Source of the DNA: Sepioteuthis lessoniana
Taxonomy: Eukaryota > Mollusca > Cephalopoda > Myopsida > Loliginidae
Direction: 5' to 3'
DNA length: 64,000 nt
NCBI GenBank assembly: GCA_963585895.1
Contig: OY757917.1
Coordinates: forward strand, 102,225,617 to 102,289,616
Shown: positions 24,950-36,900 of the stretch, piece by piece
How positions within the stretch are numbered: the stretch's first letter is position 1
How the letters are laid out: every line of letters starts with the position of its first letter
The notes under the pieces: generated by a model
Databases searched by the model: none
Seen by the model: only the letters and a program-made list of their open reading frames with translations
Told to the model about the DNA's origin: nothing
Program-made: the position numbers and the translations under genes

Positions 24950-27900
24950 AACACACATGGGAAAATTCTCCCCATTTCTGGATATGAACCACCCAAAATG
25001 TCAATTTATAGTAGACATGAATTTTTTTTTTCATCTAAAAAAAAAAATATCTTCACCAAATTTGGATTTTATTGCTTTTCCAACTTTTAATCAGAGTTCC
25101 GATTTATCACCATGTGCACACACATCCATGTTTACAACACACACACTCACACAGATACATCTAACTCAACACAAATATATACATACATACACTTCTGTAT
25201 AGATATGCCTACCTCTACATCAACACATATATACACATACATTCAATTAAATGTACTCACACACATGAGGTCCATAGTATCACAGCTGAAACAATGAACA
25301 AAACAATAGAGATGAGGATACTTATTGAAAGAGTTCATTATATGACTTCATTTCAGAATCCCTGACAACATCAGTTAACCTTATTTATGGTTACTTACTC
25401 ATGCTATGTATGAAGATTTATGATATATATTTTCGATGATGGGTAGATTATTTCATAAGTGACATCAAAACTCAGATCCTCCCTGGTCAATGAAAACAAA
25501 ATTATTTTTATTCAGAAGAATTTATCTTACCTATGAACACTTTGGCTGCTTTGCAGTTTGTTAGCCATGATGGAGAGACGATAGGAATACCTCGTGCCAA
25601 GCAGCAGAGAAATTTCACAGTTCGCCGAATCTAAAAAAGAAAAAGTTAAAATTAATCTTTCATTTTTTTTAAAAAAAAAAAAAAAAAGAAAAAGAAAAGA
25701 CTTAAAATTTTCATCAATACTATAATCAATAATAACACAAGTTTGGACAAACTCTTTGACCAAATGAAATTATTAAAGGCATAGTCTGGAGAGTTTGTGG
25801 ATATACTCAAAACAAACTGCAACAAAAGGGAAACAATGTTTGTTTGGTAGGCCAATGTGTAGTGCATAACATGTCAAAAGTTGGTGAAAAAATATTGAAT
25901 AGAACAGGTTCACATTGCCTGTTGAACTTAAGTAGTTTATATCCATTATGATAGATCTTCAGCCTTCATCTCAGAAACTCTTGAAAGTTGTCCAATATAC
26001 CAACAGAACTCCTTGCAATACAACAAGGTTTTCTTGCAGGAAAACATGGTTTGCTTTATTCCTTCACTTGTACAAACTGTAATGTTGTTTATGTCAACAT
26101 AGCAAGTTTACCAGATGAGACATTCTGAGCTCGATTCTGATAGCCAGTGATAATTTGGGCTATGCTAGTTACAAAATGTTGAAATTGTGAAACCTCACTA
26201 ATTTGGAGAAATACAGAATGGCCCACAAAAGACAGACACATTAAAAAAAGTCATAACTTGATCATTTTTAATTTAATTTTTGATATTATTTGTCAGATAT
26301 TATAAGTAATTTCAGGAAATGGAAAAAGTCAAGTTACAGTGTGAAAGAATAAATTAAAATAACAGAATTTTATTATTCAACTGACAGATTTGGGGCTGTA
26401 GAATACACTGACAGCATCTTTGTAGAGGGGTAACACCTCATCAACAAGTGTTCTGGATATGACAGTAAACAATCTGATGGTGAGGTTCTGGTAATGTGGA
26501 GCACCTCTTCATAGCCATCACTCCCGGTTCCGCTCTGACTGGTAGCACCAGATAAGGTCCTATCTATGGATTAAATAGAGCTAAACTGGTTTCGAGAGCT
26601 TACTGTTTTTGACATTTAAACTGCGTACTTATGCTAAACTGAATTGCTCAAAATAGAACTGTTTTGACATTTAAGTCTGTATTGCCTGGTCGGCTGGAGC
26701 TGTAGAATATACTGACTGCACCTCTGCAGAGGGGTAAGACACCCCCACCCCTAATGAGTATCCTGGATATGACATTAAACAATCTGATGGTGAGGTTCCA
26801 GTAATGCTGGAGCTTTGGGAATGTAGAGCACTCCTTCATTGTCAATAGCTCCCAGGTCTACTCAGGCCCAGAGTGATAGCACCTGATAGGACCCTATCTA
26901 TGGGTCAAGATAGAACTAAACTGTGTACTTATGCTAAACTGAATTGTTTGAAATGAAACTTTTTGTATGTTAAACTGAATTGTTTGAAATAGAACTGATT
27001 ATTTGTATTAGAATGGATTTGGCATTAAATAACCTACGAAGGTTGATATGCCATAAAAACCAATCAATCAACCAACCAATTCAATCACAATAAAGAGTAT
27101 AGTATAAAGATTTAAAACTTGTGGCTCAGTGACAGACCAGCCACAAAGCAATCACTGCAAAAGGGTTTGCACAGAGGTAGCAGCAAAATGCAATATTTTT
27201 TTCATGAGTCAGTCTTTTATAGGCCACCCTGTATTTTATACTTTCTCAATAATTTGGCTTGACTTTGTGTTTTCTGTATAGCTGTTATGCAATAAATAGT
27301 CTGATTTTCTCATTTATGTCATAAGAAACTTTATTGACAGTGTGGAAGATCAAAAAACAAGAACCACGAAATAACCATTGCATATTCTTCATAGATTGGC
27401 ACTAGTCTGCAAGTGTTCACTAAATTCATCTTTGGATGGAGGTAGCAATGTAAATTGGGTGAGGCATAATGGAAAGGTAGACGTGCAACTATATAACAAA
27501 AATAAATTAAATTAAAACTAATAAACAGATGACATGACAAAAGAGAAAACACAAAAATTTACAATATGAAACACACCAATATAAATTGTGTTTGAGATTT
27601 GCAGGATTGAAACTAATTTATCGAAGACATATCAGTAATAAATGAATAAAAAAAAAAAGAAGCCAAAATTACTACTAAAGTTCAACAGGCTATTTGAACT
27701 TGTTTCATTCAATATTTACAGTAAACTTTTGATATATATCATGCATTTGGTAAGCCAACACATGGCTTATTAAATACATTTTGTTTCATTGGTTGCAGCA
27801 AGTTTTAGTTTGGTCTGTTTTTGTTTTTTTAATGGCATATCAACTTTCTCAAGTTATTTAATACCAAAACTATTCTTGTAGGAGGAGAGTAGTGGTACTA

Positions 27901-30900
27901 TTTAACCCTGAGTTGGGGAAATAAAGTGATTCATACCTTTCCCAAGGGAATTAATCCAAAAATGAATGTAATAGTACAAGTGGAAATCAAATTTGCTTAC
28001 TACAATGTTGCAGTCCAGCATGTTAGCCACTATGCCATGGAAACTCTCCCTATACAATTCTGGGTCAATTTCAGATGCTTCATGGATTACCCAGACTTAA
28101 TAGATCTATGAACTTTGGATAGTTCTTATAAATTTTTCTTCCTGTTTTAAGACATCTCATTAACCATGAAAAAAAACTTGGATATTAAATGAATAACAAC
28201 AAAAAATACTTATAAAAATTTCTAAAATATATATAAAAAAAGAAAAAGGATGCAGTAAAATTTAACCCCCCCCAAAACAATCACATTTCTCTCCCTTGTT
28301 ACCATAAGATGCCTTAGCTGTTACATTTAACCAAATGTATATATACTAGGGAAATTGCAGCCTAAATTACACACACACACACACACACACAAAAAAAAAA
28401 AAAACATGTTAGAAAGTGACTGTGCTAAAATCATAATAGTTTACTATCATATTGTAGCGAGAGAAATCACACATGCGGCAGCTCAAAACATGCACGAATA
28501 TGTCTAGCGTGTAAAATGAGATCAGGGAGAGAGAAATGGGCGATTGGGAAGATCGAACTTGCATCCTCCCGATCATGAATCGTGTTTGACGTAAGTGTGC
28601 ATGTAAATTACCACATTGTGCGACTGACCCAGATGTTGCATTTTGGCATGATTACTTAAGTCCTGCCTGAATGCACTGGATGCAGTGACGTTTGAGTCTC
28701 GGCGACGCACAACACGAGACGAGCTTGGATACAGGACCGCCGGAGAAGATTGTTGAGGAAGAAAAGGAATATTTACCAAGAGATTCATACTGCAGCTGAA
28801 GCACATTGGCAGACACGACTGTATATGAAAGATTATATCAAGCTTGGATATTTGTGAAACCATAAGAAGAAATTGATTCCACATGTTCTTTTGTTTCCAA
28901 GGAGGCATACCATCCATCTACCCTTTTCTTGCAAGCTATTTCGGCAATATCACCATGGTGAAGGTACACATAAGCAACGATATCATAAAACCATTTTCTG
29001 GCAAGGGTGACGTGGTAGTGTGGCTGAAGAAAGTGAGACTTGGATGATGTGGCGAGTCTGCTACCATCGTATTTGGAGGTATGCTCTCCTGAGGTCCAGC
29101 AGAGATACATTAGCATCATTCTGTCGCCATTCGTGCAGTTTAGCAGCGCAGACATCTGCATTGGCTGTGAATGCATCGACGTGATGATTGATCTCCTGGT
29201 AGTCCATCACTGGGCGCACTTTAGTTTTGTTCTGATGCAGTACAGCCATCAGTGGAATTAGCCCTTTGGGAGGTCCCAGCTTGTCTTCTGGGTATGGCAC
29301 AAGCCAACCATTGTCTATCCAAGTGTGGAGCTCTTGCATATATTCATTTCAGATTTCTGCCGCTACTGGATATTCTGACACTTTATTGTGCAGTCTTTCA
29401 GGTGCATGATCCTCAGACCACTTCCATGATGCAGTCCACGTTCGGCTATGATGGTCAAAAGTGGCAGTGAAGTCAGGTTCATTGATAGAAATTGCTGCAC
29501 ACCCGTCTCTGAGCTGTACTGATCTGCTGTTAGGGGTCGACGCGATAAAAGTATTGGGAGGTGTCATTGTTAGGCCAACAGGATCTTCTTGCACATATAT
29601 AGCTAACAATTACACCATTTAATGAGCCGAGTTTTTCTTAGAGATATTAATTCAGAAAAGATTTGTAACTTGATTTAATAAATAAAGAAAAGAGAAAGAG
29701 GGAGGAGAGAGAGAGTAAAGAGTGGGGGAAAGAAAAAAAGGGATTAGAGAGGAGGGAGGAAAGATATAAGGATAAGTTTACCTTGTCAGTTACTAGGTGT
29801 GTACAACTATCAAAAGACGTTACAACACTTCCTCCAAGTTCAGTGACAATCTAAAATGAAAGAAAGAAATAATAATAATAATAATAAAAAAAACAATTTA
29901 AATAAAGGTAGATTTAAAGTTATTAACTTCAAAAGTTTTTTTTCTTTTTACATTTATATTTATTGAAATTAATTTACAATTATGAATTCAAATTTTGTTA
30001 AAATAAATTACACTGTTTTATGTTGGTCAAAATATCTTTAAACAATTTTCTTAAAATAAAGTTTCTATAGAAATAAATATGATAAGAATCAGTTTTATAA
30101 ATATCTTAGAAGTGGTTTCAGATAAAGTTTTTCAATTTCAATGACATGTACCCAACCCCTCAACCATGAGAAGGATGTGACACAAGGTCAGTGTTTGATA
30201 TGCTGTGTGTTATTTTAAGATCTTATTTAATTTGATGAAACCCACTTGTTACCGAAGTTCTTGTTCTCATTATAAGTAAGACATTTCAGGTTATTTATCT
30301 AAGAAACTTGGAAATTATTTATTTCTGATTTTTAAGAAAAGTCATCACAGAATAATTTTACAATCAAAAACAAAAACAAATTTCTGCAGAACTTCTCTAA
30401 GTGGCCCACATAGGCCCCTGAAGGATAAATAAAACTTTGGTAGGGTGAATAAAAAGGGGTCTACAGGGGTTGAATCTATTAGTTTGCACTTCAAAAACCC
30501 TTTATAACAGAACAAAAGAAAATTCTCTACTTCATATAAACTAGTTTCAGACATTGTATACTTATGAGAATACTTGTGATATGTTCACATATGATCCATT
30601 CAAAACATACAGGTTAGTTAAATGAACAAATGATTTAGTTGTGAATGAAAAAATCTGGGTCTTTTTGAGATTGTTAATGACATTTATAATCATATTTTCA
30701 CAAACAAAAACAATTATATTTTAAACAAATTATTTTATAAAAATACTGATTTCTCTATCCTTTTTGTTATAGGTTATGTGATGTCTTTTGAAAAAAAAAG
30801 ATTATTTGATAAGAATAAAAGTATAGATTTAATTAAGAAAGAAAAATAATGACAAAAGTAAAATTAAAATGCAATGCCTGAAATTTTAATTTTCATCCAT

Positions 30901-33900
30901 GAATAAAATTCGAATTAAATTATAAATAAAAAATCTGGTTCTGACTAAAGAGATTTGGATCTTTACTTGTTATTAGTTGGTGTGGGTGTTATTATTCAAA
31001 ACATGAATCATTAACTAAAATTTTTCTCATGCCCCAATTATACCTCCATTGAAAGATTAAGGTCCAAAAAAGTTTGGTTACCTTTACTATGCTTTCAACC
31101 CAGACTATATATGATTCAATAATCAATTCATGCTAATTTTTCTGTATTTTGTAAAAAAAACATCCATTTAGACTAAGAAAAAGTTTCTGGCTATACTAAA
31201 TATTTGGGATGAGGTGAATGGAAATTAAATTTGGTTACAGTTGTAACCTAACAAAAGGTTACTGAATAAGAAATAACCAAAACGGAGGTTGGAAATGAAA
31301 TGGAAATCTTTATATCATTAACAAAATAAGATACTCACCAGCAGCATGAAGAAGGTAAACAATTGCTAGTTATGTACTACTTAATCAGCATATTTACTCC
31401 TGTCACAAAAGTGTCCAACGTATTTATGAGGGTTGGAACATATACATTAATGTTCATAGTTACAGTATATAACAGTTACAAGGTATACATCAAGTAAAAA
31501 GTTTAATTTTGTTTGTTTGTCTATTTGGGTTTTATGGCATATCAACCTTTGTAGGTTATTTAATGCCAAATCCATTTTTATACAGATAAACAGTTCCATT
31601 TCAAACAATTCAGTTTAGCATAAGTACACAGTTTAATTGTCAAAAACATTTCTATTTCAAGCTATTCAGTTTAGTCAATCAGTTCTAATTCAAACAATTT
31701 AGTTTAGTATAAGTTTAGTTTTTGTTTCCACACAGTTAAATGTCAAAACAGTTCTATTTCGAACAATTCAGTTTAGTTTAAGTACAGTTTCAAAGTCAAA
31801 AAAGTTCTATTTCAAACAATCCAGTTTAGCATGAGTATGCAGTTTAAATATTAAAAGTTTTATTTCAAGTAATTTAGTTAAGCATAAGTATGCAGATTAG
31901 TTTTATTTAACCCATAGATAGGGCCCTATCAGGTGCTACCACTCTGGGCCAGAGTAGACCTGGGAGCGATGGCACTGAAGGGGTGCTCCACATTCCCCAA
32001 AGCTCCAGCATCAGATTATTTAGTGTCTTATCCAGGACACTTGTTGGGGGGGGGGGGTCTTACTCCTCTGCAGAGAAGCAGTCAGTGTATTCTACAGCTC
32101 CAGCTGACTAGGCAATAAAAAGTTTGAGAATCTCTTATATATACCATTTTAAAAAGAATGTGGATTCCAGCACATGGCATGTTTGATTAACCATTCATCT
32201 ATAAAGGTTTTGTTAATCTATATTTTATTCTTGTTCAAACATAACCGAAGTATGATAATCAAAAAAAAAATCATATTTGGATGAGAGCAGTCTAAATGAA
32301 TTTAACCACAGAACTCGGGAACCTTCACAAAACTTCGAACTACGTCCTTTATTGAAACCACAGGGGTCGCCTGTTCTGATTCCGTTAGCCATTACCGGGT
32401 ATAAGTGTTAAGTATTCCTGTATTGTTACTCGCCTGTAGTGAGGATTGAACCTGCAACCTCCAGACAATCATCTGGAGGTTGCAGGTTCAATCCTCACTA
32501 CAGGCGAGTAACAATACAGGAATACTTAACACTTATACCCGGTAATGGCTAACGGAATCAGAACAGGCGACCCCCGTGGTTTCAATAAAGGACATAGTTC
32601 GAAGTTCCATGAAGGTTCCTGAGTTCGACAAACACCTGAAGAAGGCCGTTGTGGAAATAACAATAAAGATGAAGACAATAGTCCAAAAACCCTTAATGAT
32701 AAAAATTAAAAAGCTTTGTCTCAGAAATTTAGACAACTATTAACCACAGAACTAATACAAATGAACAAAATTATATCTTGAAAAGTTCAAAGTTAATTAT
32801 GATATGGATAGACTGACCTTTTGGAGTTTATCATCTGCTACTCCTGTAAACATGACTTTTGGTTTAAAACTGCTGGAGGAACTTCTTGAGGACGGTGTTC
32901 CAGGAGACGAGAAACTATTCAGTTGTTTTCGTTTTGGAGTGGTCAATGGACTATCCTGAAAAAAAGTGCAACAAAACTGATTATGATCTTTAAAATATTT
33001 TTGTTATATGTTTAATGTGCACACCATAAAAATATATTGCCATTAACTCAATTTGAAATGTTCTGGTCATGTAGTTGGATACAGTAGATGATCACATTTA
33101 CAGATATACAAAGAGTATAATAATAATATTTCAAGCAGCATTAGAACTAATTATTTTTAAGTTAGAATCAACAATATGCAATAGAATAGCAAGTGTAGGT
33201 TATGCGGAGAAAGAGATGAAACAATTAATCACATAAGTGAATGCAGCAAACTAGCATAGAAGGAGTACAAGACTAAGAACAACTGGGTGGGAAAAGTGGT
33301 CCACTGGGAATTGTGCAAAAGATTGAATTTTGACCATACTACCAAATGGTATATGCACAAACCAGAATTCATCCTAGAAAACGAGACTCTTAAAAATATC
33401 CAGGATTTTGAGATATAAATGGATCACCTAATTCCAAATCAGAAGATCAGACCAAGTGCTAATAAACAAAAAAGGGAACTTGTCATGGTAGATTTTGCCA
33501 ATCCAGTGGACCACAGAGTAAAAATAAAAGAAAGTGAAAAAATAGAAAAATACTTGGACCTTGCTCAAGAGCTAAAAAAAACTGTGGAATATGCAGACTA
33601 TACTGATACTAATTTTAGTTAGTGTATTAGGAACAGTCTCCAAAGGATTCAAAAGAAGATTGGAATAGATGGAAATTGGAGGAAGAATCAAAACCATTCA
33701 GACTACAGCATTATTAAGATCAGCCAGAATACTGAGCAGAGTCCTGAAGACTTGAGGAGACTTGCCGTCACTCAGATTCCAGTGAAAAGCTCACAAAAAG
33801 TACAATAATAATAATGGCTTGAGAGATGATATAAACAACCTCTATATATAAATAAAAAAAAGTATGAAGAGGATTCGTCCGCATTAAGGATTGTGTGGAT

Positions 33901-36900
33901 GCAACAATTTAGGGACTCGAAGAATATACAAAAAAAAAAAGCAAGAAAGATTGATTGCAGTAGTCAGTAACAGAAATATCAATAGAAATAACTTAAGGAC
34001 AACCAGAAAAGCAACACAGCCCAATCAGCTGGGGGGGGGGATACATTGACTGCCTCTCAGCAGGGGAGTAAGGCTCTTCCAATGAGTCCTGTATATAACA
34101 CTAAACAATCTAATGGTGAAGCTCTAGTAATGCTAGAGCTTTGAGGGATACAGAGTACTCCTTCGTTGTCATCAATCCCAGGTCCACTCTGACTCAGAGT
34201 GGCAGCACTTGAAAGAGTCTTATCTATGGGTCAAATGGAACAGTGACATTTAAACTGAGTGCAAATTACTTATGCTAAACTGAATCGTTTGAAATAGAAC
34301 TGTTTGCTCATTTAAATATGTGTAAACAAATATTTTATTGAATTGTTAGTGATACATTGAAATACTTTGAACCATTCAACTTTGCTGACTTATTTTTACA
34401 AATCCTATATCTAATATATGTATGTAAAAATAGGATTTGGCATTAAATCAACAGCGGTTGATATGCTATAAAACTATCAGGACAGGTGAAATTGTTTTTC
34501 AGGAAAGTTACAGGTCAGTGATGAAAAAAGGTAGTTTGGAGCCCTGGTTTCAAGTAATTATTTCTAATAATAATGATTTGTTTGCAAACAGTTAAATGGT
34601 TTTAAGCAATGTTACGGCCATCGGCCACGGTAGGGTTAAAATATAGGAAACCAAGGAATACTATAAGGACCGGAAGTAAGGCAGGCGATCGGCGGGTTTT
34701 CGAGCCCTAGCAACCGAGAAGGAGCAAACGTCTTGACCCAGATAGGGAAAAGACATACGATTGGTCGAGGCAGTGAGGATGTTTTACCACCAAAAAGAAC
34801 GAAAGCCAAAAAGTCAGTTTTGAGCTTTGCTAAGGAAGAGAAAAGTCGCCTTTTCACGTGGTCCGGTGAAAGGTGAAATTCTAGTAACAGAATGGCCTAA
34901 TAGAAGCCGTCAACTCCGTTGGGCAAGAAACTGAGGCGCAACGTAAAAGAAAAAAATGGTGCCTTGTGACTCGTTAATAAGAAATTAACGAAGATAAGAA
35001 AAAAATAACAAAAGAGAGGAAAGGAAAAAGGTTAGTCAAAAACTTTATTACAAACGATATACGTAACCTAAATAAAGGTCTGTATCAAGAATATCCAAAG
35101 AAACAGTTTTAAAGTTGTTCATTAGCAGCCAGTTTCAGCAGAAAACATATTTGTTTAAATTTGTATATCCACTTTAAAGACGAAGAGGAGAGACTTTTGT
35201 TTTTCGCTAAAAGAAGGGAAAGAAAGAAAAAAAAAATAAGTAAACAAATATGAGAAAAAACGAGTAGGTTCCCTCCCTTTAATTGTAAAGGGGACAAGAA
35301 AATACAGGTGTAATTTTAAGACAAGTTGAAGAAAGAAAAAAAAAGGAGAAAGAAAAAAAAAGGAGAACTTTGTCTTATTGGAAGGAAATAGTCAAACACT
35401 ATTGAAAGCGACTTGCCCTCCACATTTCTGTATATTTTTTTTTGTATTTGTTTTGCTTTTTGTTTTTCTGTTGTTATAATTGTGCTTTCTTTAAAATAAA
35501 ATATGTAAGAAAGATACATATATAAAGAAAAGAAAAGAAGAAAAACAACTACGAGTCATATTGTTTGTCCGGTTCAGAACTCTTCATGTATTCATTTATA
35601 TCAAGTCGCCCTCTTGACCCTTGACACATCCTCATTCGTCCGTATCTCGAAAAATTAAACCTATATGCAAGCTTTATACTTGACTAGTTATATGGGCTTT
35701 CAAAGCTATCAATAAAATATAACTAGTTACGGAGAATATTTAGAGCTTGGGTGGTACGGTACTGTTGTTGGAGATTCTCCCCGACATTCCAGGATAATGT
35801 AACCTCGGAAAAAAGATACATTAACCGTCACAGCAACTATTAATAATCCTTATACAACAATTATAACTTCAATTAACTATTCTTAATATAAATAGTTTAT
35901 ATATCAAGTATTCCTATCAAATACTAATAATTTCTAAATAGATTTACTTGACCCAAATTAAGGACCAAACATTTTAGGTCAGAGGGAACCTGAGAATAAT
36001 GGCAATGAAGGTGTACTTCATATTTCAGAACTGGAGCCTCACCATCACATGCAGTTTAGTGTCATACCCAGAATACCCTTTTTAGGAGATACATTGTATT
36101 CTAAGCTCTACTGAGAGGGTGTAAATTGGTCAAGAGGCAGGTACAGGGAGATGGTTTTTGTCAAGTGCTTCAAACATCAAGTTAATATGGAAGAATTTTA
36201 GCTTTTGATTAAAAAGTCTAAGGTGTTGATCAAACAAATTGCAGCTGCCACCTGCTGGCCATAGAAGTCAGTTTGTATTCCTCCTTGGAAAATCAGATCA
36301 AGCTAAATTTGAATCAGGATGCTTTAGTTGAGGAGAAAAGACGATAGGAAAAAACAGTAAAAGGTTTCCTGTTGGCTCTTCATTCATTTGCTAATGATTG
36401 TCACAGGTGGAAAGTCAAGAAAAAGAATGCAGTTGACAGGGCTTAGAATATGCTGATTATATTCCCCACAAGAGTAAGACCACCCCTACACGCACAAAAA
36501 AAAAGAGTGACCTGGAAATGACGGTAAACTAAGGCTCCAATTATGAAAATCTGGGAAGTGTAGAGTAACTTTTCATTGCCATTACTCCCAGGCCCACTCT
36601 GACCCAAAGTTGTTGTACCTGTTAGGGTCCTAACTATAGGTCAAATGGATCTGTTTGAAATTTATCTGTTATTGATCAGACTGTGTAAAAAAAAAAAAAA
36701 AAAAAAAAATCTTAAGAAACAACTACACAAAAAATGTAAATACAAATTTTCAATGAACACAATTCCCTAACCGCAAGGCGGTGTAAAATAACCCCAGATG
36801 TGTAAACATGCCATAAAAATCAACCAATCAAGAAAAAGAAGTAAAAAGAAAGCAAAAAATCTTTGTAATATCAAAGATCAAAAGACGTGAACAAGACTAG

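Noticed and set aside
32459-32478. Rho-independent-type terminator
   Set aside because: The short stem is the tip of a 155-bp palindrome in eukaryotic DNA; terminator logic does not apply.
34636-34857. 73-residue minus-strand ORF
   Set aside because: It lies inside the solo LTR and has no recognisable domain.
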